Assembly: GCA_902589395.1 (NCBI GenBank)
Contig: CACIST010000001.1
Coordinates: forward strand, 186,001-250,000
From: an uncultured Pelagibacteraceae bacterium
GTDB taxonomy: Bacteria > Pseudomonadota > Alphaproteobacteria > Pelagibacterales > Pelagibacteraceae
Direction: 5' to 3'
Length of the DNA: 64,000 bases
Shown: positions 9,100-17,588 of the stretch, in pieces
How the letters are laid out: each line of letters opens with the position of its first letter
Position numbering within the stretch: the first letter of the stretch is position 1
The notes under the pieces: model-generated
Database searches by the model: none
What the model was told of the DNA's origin: nothing
What the model saw: only the letters and a program-made list of their open reading frames with translations
Position numbers and translations under genes: made by a program

Positions 9100-10425
9100 A
9101 TGAGTAAAGAAGGCGGCACACAAGCACCTATAAGACACCCATTAAAATTTAGGGATCCGGATTTTATCAATCCTGAAAAAATTGATCAGGAAATGAGAAG
9201 AGTATTTGATATCTGTCATGGATGCAGAAGATGTTTTAATTTGTGTGATAGTTTTCCAAAATTATTTGACTATATAGATGAGACTGAAGGTGGCGAGGTA
9301 TCAGATCTTTCAAGTGATAAGTTTAAACCAGTTGTAGATGCCTGTACTTTATGTGACATGTGTTTCATGACCAAGTGCCCTTATGTACCTCCACATGAAT
9401 TTGATTTAGATTTTCCACATCTGATGCTTAGATATCGAACGGCCCAAAGAAAAAATGGCGATATTTCAAAAACTGCTAACCAATTAACTCAAATAGATAG
9501 AAATTCAAAAATAGGAATATTTTTTAGCTTTTTTATAAATTGGATTACCAATGTCAAAAATAAATTTGCTAGAAAAGTTTTAGAATTTTTTACTGGAATA
9601 GATAAAAGAGCTATTTTACCAAAATATAATAAAGAAACATTCGCAAATTATTTTCAAAAATTTAAAAAAAATATTTTACCAAAACATAAAGAAAGAAAAG
9701 TTGTAATATATTCCACGTGTTTTGTTAATTTTAACAAGAAAAAAACTGGAGAGGCAGCATTAAAAGTGCTTCATCATAATAATGTAGAAGTAGAACATTC
9801 TTATGCAGGTTGTTGTGGTATGCCTTATTTAGAACAAGCAGATCTAGATCAAGTAACAAAGCAAGCAGAGTTAGTTTCTAGAGAATTAATTAAATATGTT
9901 GAAAAAGATTATAAAGTAGTAACCTTAACAGCAAGTTGTGGATTAATGTTAAAGTTCGAATGGCCTTTATTGATGCCAAATGATGGAATAATTAAAAAAC
10001 TTTCTCAAAATACTCTCGATATTGATGAGTATGTTATGGATATTGCGAATAAAGAGGGTTTAGTTGATGGTTTGAAAGAAATTGATGGAGGAGTAACAGT
10101 ACATAATGCTTGTCATGCTAGAGCACAAAATATGGGTAATAAGGCAAGAGATATGCTTAAATTAATTCCAAATATTAAATTAGATGTTGTTGAAAGATGT
10201 GCAGGTCATGGAGGGACCTTCGGTATTATGAAAGAAACTCACGATATAGCAAACAAAGTGGGCAAAACTACCGCAAGTACTGTTAAAAGAAAAAATAATA
10301 AATATATGGCCTCTGACTGCCCATTGGCTGGTAAACATATTAAACAGTTAGCTGATGATATAAATATTATTAGTGATGAAGCTGTGCATCCAATCGAGAT
10401 AGTCTCAAAAAGTTATGGATTATAG
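9100..10425 (+). CDS. GlpC-like (Fe-S)-binding/CCG-domain oxidoreductase subunit
   Basis: Electron-transfer protein of the GlpC/heterodisulfide-reductase D-like type, 441 residues. Two 4Fe-4S motifs are C39/C42/C45/C49 and C82/C85/C88/C93. Two cysteine-rich CCG-type domains follow: STCFVNF...GCCGMPY is intact, while the second reads HNACHAR...ERCAGHGG, with the second Cys of the CCG triplet replaced. It sits between rubrerythrin and DUF3501, a recurring trio of unknown joint function. By inference it could pass electrons to the rubrerythrin, which lacks its own rubredoxin. Its 3' end overlaps an alternative DUF3501 start. Confidence 0.85.
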   Translation: MSKEGGTQAPIRHPLKFRDPDFINPEKIDQEMRRVFDICHGCRRCFNLCDSFPKLFDYIDETEGGEVSDLSSDKFKPVVDACTLCDMCFMTKCPYVPPHEFDLDFPHLMLRYRTAQRKNGDISKTANQLTQIDRNSKIGIFFSFFINWITNVKNKFARKVLEFFTGIDKRAILPKYNKETFANYFQKFKKNILPKHKERKVVIYSTCFVNFNKKKTGEAALKVLHHNNVEVEHSYAGCCGMPYLEQADLDQVTKQAELVSRELIKYVEKDYKVVTLTASCGLMLKFEWPLLMPNDGIIKKLSQNTLDIDEYVMDIANKEGLVDGLKEIDGGVTVHNACHARAQNMGNKARDMLKLIPNIKLDVVERCAGHGGTFGIMKETHDIANKVGKTTASTVKRKNNKYMASDCPLAGKHIKQLADDINIISDEAVHPIEIVSKSYGL

Positions 10426-10426
10426 A

Positions 10427-11020
10427 ATGTCAAAAGAACAAAAAATTATTACAAAAGAAGATCTTCTCCCTCTAGATGCATACACAAAGGTTAGAAGACA
10501 AATGAGAAAAGAATTAGTTCAGTTTAAAAAAAATAGAAGAATTCTTTTAGGGCCTTACGCAACATTTTATTTTGAATGTTATGAAACAATGATAGCCCAA
10601 GTTCAAGAAATGCTTTATATTGAAAAGGGTGGAGATGAGCAAGTTGCAGATGAACTTGCAGCTTATAATCCTTTAATACCTAATGGAAAAGAATTAGTTG
10701 CCACTTTAATGTTTGAAATAGACAATCCTATAATTAGAGCAGAGTTTCTAGGAAAGTTGGGTGGAGTGGAAAATAATATATTTATTAAAATTGGAGAAGA
10801 AAAAATTTATGCAGTTCCAGAAATGGATGTAGATAGAACCTCAGAGGATGGAAAAGCATCTTCAGTTCAGTTTATTCATTTTAAATTTTCAGATGATCAG
10901 GTTGATAAATTTAAAGACCAAAAAAATCTAATTGAAGTAGGTATAGATCATAAGGAGTATTCACATACGACTAAATTCTCAGAAGATAATATTAAAGCTC
11001 TTTCAGCAGACTTTAATTAA
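10427..11020 (+). CDS. DUF3501 family protein
   Basis: Protein of 197 residues matching the DUF3501 family by its pattern (DLLPLDAYTKVRRQMRKE; YATFYFECYETMIAQVQEML; LVATLMFEID). No catalytic residues are known for the family. It is encoded right behind the GlpC-like Fe-S protein and rubrerythrin, its usual partners. I prefer the ATG at 10427, one base after the upstream stop; an ATG at 10415 in the same frame would add MDYR and overlap the previous gene by 11 nt. It converges with the SH3 gene, overlapping it by 8 bp. Confidence 0.8.
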   Translation: MSKEQKIITKEDLLPLDAYTKVRRQMRKELVQFKKNRRILLGPYATFYFECYETMIAQVQEMLYIEKGGDEQVADELAAYNPLIPNGKELVATLMFEIDNPIIRAEFLGKLGGVENNIFIKIGEEKIYAVPEMDVDRTSEDGKASSVQFIHFKFSDDQVDKFKDQKNLIEVGIDHKEYSHTTKFSEDNIKALSADFN

Positions 11021-11468
11021 CGATACCCCAAATATTATCATCTTTCACAACCCAACCTGAGTGATCGCCTGTCTTAATATTACACCATTTTTCTTCACAT
11101 TTAATAACTTTTAAAAGACGACCTTCTCCTAACTTAGCTAATGGTTTTGAATATTTCGTAGGTTTTCTAAATAGAATTTTTTCAGACTTGGTGATTATAG
11201 AACGTGAATTCCTCAATTGTGAAATATGGATCCAACCACTATTTTTTTTATGATCAATAACTCTTCTGAAATTTTCTTTTTTATCGATTACTTTCAAAGG
11301 TAATTCAATCTTTCTGTATACATATTTAATTGGATAATCAAAGCTCGGACCGTATCTAACATTTACTTTTTTATTTTTTAACATAAGAAAATAATTATTT
11401 TCTTGTGCAATTAATGAAAATGGTAAAAGAAAAAAAAATGAAACTATTAAATATTTTCGCATATACAT
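11013..11468 (-). CDS. Exported SH3-domain protein
   Basis: A 151-residue protein with a cleavable signal peptide (basic start, hydrophobic core FFFLLPFSLIA, cleavage after about residue 21). Two bacterial SH3-like units follow: the first has KKVNVRYGPSFDYPIKYVY and SGWIHISQL, the second ILFRKPTKYSKPLAKLGEG and SGWVVKDDNIWG. Such domains bind cell-wall peptides or other periplasmic targets. It overlaps the moeB-like gene by 22 nt at its start; a second ATG at 11462 still overlaps. Function beyond a periplasmic SH3 protein is unknown. Confidence 0.75.
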   Translation of the reverse strand: MYMRKYLIVSFFFLLPFSLIAQENNYFLMLKNKKVNVRYGPSFDYPIKYVYRKIELPLKVIDKKENFRRVIDHKKNSGWIHISQLRNSRSIITKSEKILFRKPTKYSKPLAKLGEGRLLKVIKCEEKWCNIKTGDHSGWVVKDDNIWGIVN

Positions 11469-12196
11469 CCTTTTCTTTTTTTAAATAATACTTTTCTAAA
11501 TTTAAGATTTAATAAATCTATTATTAAAATATGGGAATTTAAATTTTTACCAACATTTAAAATTGCCTTCAAAACCTCATTAGCTTGTAGGCTGCCTGTA
11601 ATCACTGCAGTTGATCCCAATATACCATCTGTTTCACAATCCAAAACTCCTTCTGCGGGTTCCCCTTGGTAGAAACATTTTAAACAGGGGCTTCTTTTAA
11701 AATTAAAATCAAATGTAAAAATATGTCCCTCAAATTTACTTATAGATCCAATAATAAGTTTTTTTTTGTATTTTAACGAAAACTTATTTAAAAGAAATTT
11801 TGCTTTAAAATTATCTGTGCCATCAACAATAACATCATAATGTTTCAGAATTTTTCCTAAATTTTTCTCGTCTGCTTTGTTACTATAAATTTTAACTTTT
11901 ACTTTTTTATTAATTTTACTTATTTTTTTCTTTAAAATATTAACTTTATATTTTCCAACATCATCAGTAGTGAACATAATTTGTCGGTGTAAATTTGATA
12001 AACTAACTTTGTCATGATCCATCATACCAATTTTGCCAATACCTGCTCGTGAAAGTAAATCAATTACTGGTGACCCTAAACCACCACATCCAACAACTAG
12101 AACTTTGGAATTTTGAATTTTTTTTTGACCTAAAATCCCAACTTTTTTTAAAATAATCTGTCTTGAATATCGCTCGAGGTCTTTGTTACTAAACAT
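11447..12196 (-). CDS. HesA/MoeB/ThiF family adenylyltransferase
   Basis: Activates the C-terminal Gly-Gly of a ubiquitin-like sulfur carrier (MoaD or ThiS type) by adenylation. The 249-residue protein has the ATP-binding GCGGLGSP (36-43), the DHDKVSLSNLHRQ segment and DGTDNF. A CLKC pair and the terminal KGCIC pair give four Cys for a structural zinc. The partner carrier is not in the window, so MoeB and ThiF cannot be separated. It is 3 nt downstream of dut. Confidence 0.88.
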   Translation of the reverse strand: MFSNKDLERYSRQIILKKVGILGQKKIQNSKVLVVGCGGLGSPVIDLLSRAGIGKIGMMDHDKVSLSNLHRQIMFTTDDVGKYKVNILKKKISKINKKVKVKIYSNKADEKNLGKILKHYDVIVDGTDNFKAKFLLNKFSLKYKKKLIIGSISKFEGHIFTFDFNFKRSPCLKCFYQGEPAEGVLDCETDGILGSTAVITGSLQANEVLKAILNVGKNLNSHILIIDLLNLKFRKVLFKKRKGCICENI

Positions 12197-12199
12197 TTA

Positions 12200-12637
12200 C
12201 TATTTACCAGTAGATCCAAATCCTCCAGACCCTCTGATTGTCTCTGGTAATTCATTTGTTTCTTCAATTTCTACTTTTAAAATAGGCATTAAAACCATTT
12301 GAGCAACTCTATCTTCATGGTTGACAGTAAATTGATCTTTACCATGGTTAAACAAAATAATTTTTAGCTCTCCTCTATAATCACTATCAATTGTACCCGG
12401 TGTATTTAGTACACTAATACTTGATTTTGCGGCAAGACCAGATCTTGGTCTAATCTGAAACTCTGTATCTTCAGGAATTGCAATTGCAATACCAGTTGGT
12501 ATCAATTTTGACTCATTTGGTTTGATTTTTATAGGTTCATCTACACATGCCATCAGATCCATACCTGAAGATCCACTAGTTTTATAACTAGGAAGTTTTG
12601 CTTTTTGGTTAAGTCTCTTAAATAAAACCTTTACCAT
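12200..12637 (-). CDS. dut: Deoxyuridine 5'-triphosphate nucleotidohydrolase (dUTPase)
   Basis: Hydrolyses dUTP to dUMP and pyrophosphate, keeping uracil out of DNA. All five trimeric dUTPase motifs are present in 145 residues: SGSSGMDLMA, RPRSGLA, NTPGTIDSDYRGE, RVAQMV and the C-terminal RGSGGFGSTGK. It follows coaBC by 3 nt; the coaBC-dut pair is widespread. Confidence 0.97.
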   Translation of the reverse strand: MVKVLFKRLNQKAKLPSYKTSGSSGMDLMACVDEPIKIKPNESKLIPTGIAIAIPEDTEFQIRPRSGLAAKSSISVLNTPGTIDSDYRGELKIILFNHGKDQFTVNHEDRVAQMVLMPILKVEIEETNELPETIRGSGGFGSTGK

Positions 12638-12640
12638 TAC

Positions 12641-13831
12641 TTAATTAAGCTCAGAGATAACTCTATCTACTATCTCAGATGCTATTAAAGATTTGTTTTT
12701 CTTTAATAACTTTTCACTTTTTTTATTTTTATAAAATATAGAAACTTCATTATCATCTGAGTCAAAACCTATTGTTTTATCAGAAATATCATTTGCAATA
12801 ATCCAATCACAATTTTTTTGGTCTAATTTTCTCCTTGAATTTATTTCAAGATTTTGTGATTCTGCTGCAAATCCAATTGTAATTTTTGGTCTAAGAGAAT
12901 TATGGTTCGATATGTTTGATAAAATGTCAATATTTTTTTCTAACTTAAGATCTAAATGTTCACTTTTTTTAATTTTTTCACTATTGATCTCTTTAACTTT
13001 AAAATCAGCTACTGCTGCATTAAAAATAGCAACATCAGTTGGTAGATTGCTGAGAGTTTCCCTAAACATTTCTTCTGCAGTTTTAACTGAAATAAATTTA
13101 ACACCCTCAACTGGGTCTAAATTTGTTTCCCCAGAAATAAGTGTTGTCTCAAAACCATTATCTCTTAATGATTTAGCTATTTCATAACCTTGTTTTCCGC
13201 TTGATTTATTAGTTATAAATCTTACTGGATCTATAAATTCTTTAGTAGGTCCAGCTGTAACTAATGCCTTATATTTTTTATTTTTTCCAATATTCTTAAA
13301 ATAATTTTCTATAGTCTCTAATATATATGAAGGTTCTGACATTTTGCCTTTTCCATACTCTCCACAAGCCATATCCCCAATTTCTGGGCCAATTATCCTA
13401 TAACCATAACTTTTTAATTTTGATAAATTATCTTTAGTTGATTTGTGCTCCCACATTCTGACATTCATAGCTGGGACCAAAAACACTTGTTTATCAGATG
13501 CTAAAACGACAGTGCTAGCTAGGTCGTCAGTTAAACCATAACTTAATTTTGAGATTGTATTTGCTGTTGCAGGCACAATTAAAATTAAATCTGCCCATCT
13601 AGAAAGTGAAATATGATCCATTTCAGCCTCATTTTCTGTACTGAATATGTCTTCATATACTTTTTCTTGCGAAAGAGATGAAATAGATAGAGGTGTAACA
13701 AAGTTTTTACCACTATTTGTAAGTATTGTTTTAATACTTACATCTCTTTTTTTTAAACCTCTTATCACTTCTAAGCTTTTGTAAGCAGATATTCCACCAC
13801 ATATGATTAGAAGTATTTTTTTATTTTTCAT
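12641..13831 (-). CDS. coaBC: Bifunctional phosphopantothenoylcysteine decarboxylase/synthase
   Basis: Makes 4'-phosphopantetheine in CoA synthesis. The N-terminal flavoprotein half (CoaC) has GGISAYKS (12-19), H73, PAMN (120-123) and the active-site Cys C156 in MACGEYGKG. The C-terminal half (CoaB, from about 185) has TAGPTKEFIDPVRFITNKSSGKQG and the nucleotide-binding AAVADF. Length 396 is normal. It lies between ubiB and dut, as in other alphaproteobacteria. Confidence 0.96.
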   Translation of the reverse strand: MKNKKILLIICGGISAYKSLEVIRGLKKRDVSIKTILTNSGKNFVTPLSISSLSQEKVYEDIFSTENEAEMDHISLSRWADLILIVPATANTISKLSYGLTDDLASTVVLASDKQVFLVPAMNVRMWEHKSTKDNLSKLKSYGYRIIGPEIGDMACGEYGKGKMSEPSYILETIENYFKNIGKNKKYKALVTAGPTKEFIDPVRFITNKSSGKQGYEIAKSLRDNGFETTLISGETNLDPVEGVKFISVKTAEEMFRETLSNLPTDVAIFNAAVADFKVKEINSEKIKKSEHLDLKLEKNIDILSNISNHNSLRPKITIGFAAESQNLEINSRRKLDQKNCDWIIANDISDKTIGFDSDDNEVSIFYKNKKSEKLLKKNKSLIASEIVDRVISELN

Positions 13832-13839
13832 GAGGAGAA

Positions 13840-15408
13840 TTAAAATACCAATAGAGTTAAAATTACAAGAGATAATAAGCCAATAATAGATTGGTTTCTA
13901 AATGACTTCATTTCTTCTTTTTTAGTATTTAATTCATTATAAGAATTCGAATTTTGTGGTATTTGACCACTTGCAAGGTAATTAAGGGCTTGATTTGCTT
14001 TATCCATTACCTCAGGTAAATTTGGAAGACGTTTTAATACTTCCACAGAGTCTTTTAATGTTTCACTAATTGAATTTATAGGATCTTTAGTTTCTTTTAG
14101 CCATTTTTCTAGAACAGGTTTGGATGTTTCCCATATGTTTGTCTCAGGGTTTAATCTTCTTGCAACTCCTTCAACTACTACCATTGTTTTTTGTAACATA
14201 AGTAACTGAGGTTGGGTTTGCATATTAAATTTTTCAGTAACATCAAAAAGTTGTTTTAGTAGCTTACCACCAGAAATATTTTTTATAGAGTGACCAAAAA
14301 TCGGTTCCCCAATTGATCTTAATGCTTGAGCAAGATCATTGACAGGTACATTATTTGGGACAAGTCCTGCTGCAAGATGTACCTCTGCAACTTTTTTATA
14401 ATCTCTTTGTATAAAACCAAATAAAATTTCGGCTAAAAATCTTTTACTGACATTATCTAGTCTTCCCATAATTCCAAAATCTATAGGAACAATTTGACCA
14501 CTTTCATTCACAAAAATATTTCCTTGGTGCATATCAGCGTGAAAAAAACCATCTCTTACAGCATGTCTTAAGAAATGTTGAATTATGTCAGTGGCAATTT
14601 TTTTTGTATCAATTGATCTTTTCTCTAGCTCTTCTGTCTCTCTGATTGATACACCGTCAATCCAATCAAGTGTCATTATATTTTCACTTGTATAATCCCA
14701 ATAGATTTTTGGAACTTCAAAACCCACATCATTTTTGGTATTTTCTGCATACTCGTTAGCTGCAGCCGCTTCAAATCTTAAATCCATCTCAAGACTGGTA
14801 ATTTCTTTCAATAAAAATACCACTTCAACTAGCTTTAATCGTTTAGTTTTTTTGATTAATGACTCAATGATATAGGCAAAAAGCATCAAAGCATCTACTT
14901 CCTCGTTAAAAATTTTTTTTATATCTGGTCTTAATATTTTTATTGCTACGTTTTTAATTACTCCATTATCGTTAATTTGAGCTTTATGTACTTGAGCAAT
15001 TGAGGCAGCTGCAACTGGTTCACTTATATTAATAATTGAATTATATAGTTCATCACCTAAATCTTTTTTAATCATTTCTTTTGCTTTTGATTGTGAAAAA
15101 GGTGGAAGTTTATCTTGTAAATTTTCTAACTCCTTTGATAATTTATCTCCTATTATGTCAGGTCTTGTTGCTAAAAATTGGCCAAGTTTAATAAAAGTTG
15201 TACCCATAGATGCTAATGAATTAGATAATTTTTCGCCCTCACTTAAATTATCAAATGACAGATCTTTTTTAGTAAAAGAAAAGGAAAGTAATTTAAATAT
15301 TATATTTATGAGTAAAGGTGGTTTATTAAATTTTGATACAATAGCTAAAACATCTGATTTGGCGAGTTTTCTACCAAGTTTAAATAATGTAATTAATCTT
15401 TTGAACAT
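13840..15408 (-). CDS. ubiB: Ubiquinone biosynthesis protein UbiB (ADCK-like)
   Basis: Atypical kinase-like ATPase that supports ubiquinone synthesis at the membrane. The family KxGQ motif (IKLGQF) lies near residue 74 and the catalytic-loop equivalent HADMHQGN near residue 290. A C-terminal hydrophobic helix (SIIGLLSLVILTLLVF) anchors it. I choose the ATG at 15408, which overlaps the ubiE stop as TAATG and gives 522 residues; a TTG at 15420 would add four residues but lies inside ubiE. Two features fit: order ubiE-ubiB and shared pathway. Confidence 0.94.
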   Translation of the reverse strand: MFKRLITLFKLGRKLAKSDVLAIVSKFNKPPLLINIIFKLLSFSFTKKDLSFDNLSEGEKLSNSLASMGTTFIKLGQFLATRPDIIGDKLSKELENLQDKLPPFSQSKAKEMIKKDLGDELYNSIINISEPVAAASIAQVHKAQINDNGVIKNVAIKILRPDIKKIFNEEVDALMLFAYIIESLIKKTKRLKLVEVVFLLKEITSLEMDLRFEAAAANEYAENTKNDVGFEVPKIYWDYTSENIMTLDWIDGVSIRETEELEKRSIDTKKIATDIIQHFLRHAVRDGFFHADMHQGNIFVNESGQIVPIDFGIMGRLDNVSKRFLAEILFGFIQRDYKKVAEVHLAAGLVPNNVPVNDLAQALRSIGEPIFGHSIKNISGGKLLKQLFDVTEKFNMQTQPQLLMLQKTMVVVEGVARRLNPETNIWETSKPVLEKWLKETKDPINSISETLKDSVEVLKRLPNLPEVMDKANQALNYLASGQIPQNSNSYNELNTKKEEMKSFRNQSIIGLLSLVILTLLVF

Positions 15409-16112
15409 TATATTTTCCAACCAGAATGAATAGCGACTATTCCACCAGATAAATTTCTATATGAACACTTTTTAAAATTATTTTCTTTCATTAAATCTAT
15501 CAATTCTTCCTGATTAACAAATTCTTCTATACTTTTGGTTAAATATTCATAAGGGTCTTTATCGCCAACAACTACTTTTCCTATGTGAGGAATTATTTTT
15601 GAGTAATTTTTATATAAAAAATCTAAATTAGAATTTTGAATCTTTGAAAATTCTAAACACATATATCTTCCACCTGGTTTAAGAACTCTGTAGGCTTCTG
15701 ATAAAGATTTATCTAAACTTTTTGTATTTCGTAAACCAAAACTTATTGTATAAAAATCATAAGAGTGATCTTTGAATGGCAACTTTTCTGCTTCTGCAAC
15801 AACCCATTTTATATTTTTATACTTCCTTAGTCTTTTTTTACCTTTTTCAATCATTTTGTCGTTCGAATCTGAAGAGGTAATTTCCCCATTCTCATCTGTA
15901 TAATCTAAAAATAATTTCCCTAAATCACCAGTTCCACAAGCGACATCTAAGTACTTTTTGTCTTTAGTTGGATTCATCCAATTCATAAGGTTTTTTTTCC
16001 AAAGTCTATGAATTCCAAATGACATAAAATCGTTCATCAAATCATATTTATCGTAGACTTTATTAAATACTCCCTCGACGAGTCCTGCTTTATTTTGAAG
16101 ATTTTGTTGCAT
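15408..16112 (-). CDS. ubiE: Ubiquinone/menaquinone C-methyltransferase
   Basis: SAM-dependent methyltransferase of ubiquinone synthesis. Motif I DVACGTGD lies at 56-63, and the UbiE signatures YDLMNDFMSFGIHRLWK and SFGLRN are visible. Length 234. It is the first gene of ubiE-ubiB-coaBC-dut-moeB-like, transcribed away from mutM with a 33-bp divergent gap. Confidence 0.96.
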   Translation of the reverse strand: MQQNLQNKAGLVEGVFNKVYDKYDLMNDFMSFGIHRLWKKNLMNWMNPTKDKKYLDVACGTGDLGKLFLDYTDENGEITSSDSNDKMIEKGKKRLRKYKNIKWVVAEAEKLPFKDHSYDFYTISFGLRNTKSLDKSLSEAYRVLKPGGRYMCLEFSKIQNSNLDFLYKNYSKIIPHIGKVVVGDKDPYEYLTKSIEEFVNQEELIDLMKENNFKKCSYRNLSGGIVAIHSGWKI

Positions 16113-16145
16113 ATTAATTATATTAAAACACTAATATAGTATGAA

Positions 16146-17012
16146 ATGCCTGAATTACCAGAAGTAGAAATTGTCAAACAATCTTTGAATAAGAGTATTA
16201 CAGGAAAGACTATTAGAGACATATTAATAAAAAATAGAAATTTAAGGTTTAAGATCCCAAAAAATTTTGAAAAAAATATAGTAAAAAAAAAAATTATTAA
16301 AGTAGATAGGTTTTCAAAACATTTAATACTCAAATTTGAGGATAGTTCTAATTTAATGATACATCTTGGAATGTCAGGAACTATTCATTTAATTAATAAA
16401 TCTAGAAAAAAAAATTCCATAACAAACACCAGTTTCTATCATTCTCCATTGTTACCTAAAAATCACAATCATGTAGAAATCAAAATTGATGACTTCAAAT
16501 TAATCTATAATGATCCAAGAAGATTTGGCTATTTTTCTTATTTTAAAAATGAGGAACAGATAAATAATAACTTTAAAAAATATGGACCAGAACCTTTTGA
16601 TCCTTTATTTGATAAAAACTATATTTTTAATTATTTTAAAAATAAAAAAAAAAATATTAAGAATTATTTAATTGATCAAAATTTTGTTTCAGGAATTGGC
16701 AACATTTATGCAAGTGAAATATTGTTTTTATGTAAGATTTTACCATCTAGGGAGGTAAGCTCACTTAGTTTAAGTGAGTGTCAAAAAATCTCTCATTTTT
16801 CAAAAGTAGTTTTAAGAAAAGCAATTGAGAAAGGTGGATCAAGTATCAGAGATTTTATTAATACAAGTGGAGACCAAGGTTCTTTTCAAAAAAATTTTAA
16901 TGTTTATCAAAGAGAAAATAAAAAATGTTTAAAATATAGTTGTAAAGGAACAGTACATAAAAAATTTATTTCAAATAGATCTAGTTTTTTTTGCAATTTA
17001 TGTCAAAAATAA
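16146..17012 (+). CDS. mutM: Formamidopyrimidine-DNA glycosylase
   Basis: Base-excision repair enzyme that removes 8-oxoguanine and nicks the site. The N-terminus PELPEVE provides the catalytic Pro and Glu after Met removal. The H2TH region has SGIGNIYASE near residue 183, and a C-terminal zinc finger reads CLKYSC...FFCNLC. The first zinc pair is Cx4C, as I recall for other alphaproteobacterial MutM proteins. Length 288. An ATG at 16141 is in another frame. Confidence 0.96.
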   Translation: MPELPEVEIVKQSLNKSITGKTIRDILIKNRNLRFKIPKNFEKNIVKKKIIKVDRFSKHLILKFEDSSNLMIHLGMSGTIHLINKSRKKNSITNTSFYHSPLLPKNHNHVEIKIDDFKLIYNDPRRFGYFSYFKNEEQINNNFKKYGPEPFDPLFDKNYIFNYFKNKKKNIKNYLIDQNFVSGIGNIYASEILFLCKILPSREVSSLSLSECQKISHFSKVVLRKAIEKGGSSIRDFINTSGDQGSFQKNFNVYQRENKKCLKYSCKGTVHKKFISNRSSFFCNLCQK

Positions 17013-17024
17013 ACAATTATTGTA

Positions 17025-17053
17025 TTGACCCAATCATTATCTGAAGATATACA
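17025..17053 (+). promoter_or_regulatory. Probable promoter of rpsT
   Basis: TTGACC at 17025-17030 and TATACA at 17048-17053 are spaced 17 bp and end 9 bp before the rpsT ATG. If used, the transcript would start at or within a few bases of the start codon, giving a nearly leaderless mRNA. Confidence 0.5.
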
Positions 17054-17062
17054 CTCACGCTT

Positions 17063-17323
17063 ATGGCGAATACAAAATCGGCAATTAAACGTACTAGAAA
17101 AATTAAAAGGCAAACAGCTGTTAATAGATCTAGAAAAAGTCGTTATAAAAGCGCATTGAAAAAAATGAACTCTATAATAGAAAAAAAAGATAAAAAAGAA
17201 GCTTTAGCATTTCTACCCAAGCTAAATTCTGAATTGATGTCAATTGCAAAAACAGGAGTCATTAAAAGACAAAACGCCTCAAGGAATGTATCGAGAATTA
17301 CAAAAAAAATTAATTCTTTGTAA
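17063..17323 (+). CDS. rpsT: 30S ribosomal protein S20
   Basis: Small basic 16S rRNA-binding protein, 86 residues, recognised by MANTKSAIKRTRKIKRQ, RSRKSRYKSALKK and the C-terminal TGVIKRQNASRNVSRITKK. It lies upstream of dnaA in the order common to alphaproteobacteria. No clear Shine-Dalgarno is seen. Confidence 0.96.
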   Translation: MANTKSAIKRTRKIKRQTAVNRSRKSRYKSALKKMNSIIEKKDKKEALAFLPKLNSELMSIAKTGVIKRQNASRNVSRITKKINSL

Positions 17324-17470
17324 CAACCTCCAATAAGTAAAGATTTTTCTTATACAACCTAAGCGTACAATTAATTTATAAATTACTACATCTAAAAGTT
17401 TTATTTTAAAAATTACTAGATATAGATTTAGCAAAATTTAAAATTAAAATCTCGTACTCGAATAGGTTGC
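17323..17470. repeat. Repeated ACAACCT heptamers upstream of dnaA
   Basis: ACAACCT occurs at 17323-17329 (overlapping the rpsT stop) and 17354-17360, with an inverted near-copy AGGTTGC at 17464-17470. The rest of the 265-bp gap before dnaA is A/T runs. No match to the standard DnaA box TTATCCACA was seen by eye. It may be regulatory for dnaA or chance. Confidence 0.25.
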
Positions 17471-17588
17471 AAAAAAAAATTTCTAAAATTCAATCCTGGA
17501 TTTATTCAATCATAAATTTTATTTATTTTTGTTTTTATAAATAAATTTATTGCAATATTTTTTTATAAGTCTTAAGTGGAATTCCCTC

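Noticed and set aside
16920-17010. Cx4C zinc pair in MutM as an anomaly
   Set aside because: From memory, other alphaproteobacterial MutM proteins also have four residues between the first two zinc Cys, so it is not unusual.
17550-17588. TTG start extending dnaA by 13 residues
   Set aside because: The added residues do not match DnaA, and an ATG at 17589 fits the family.
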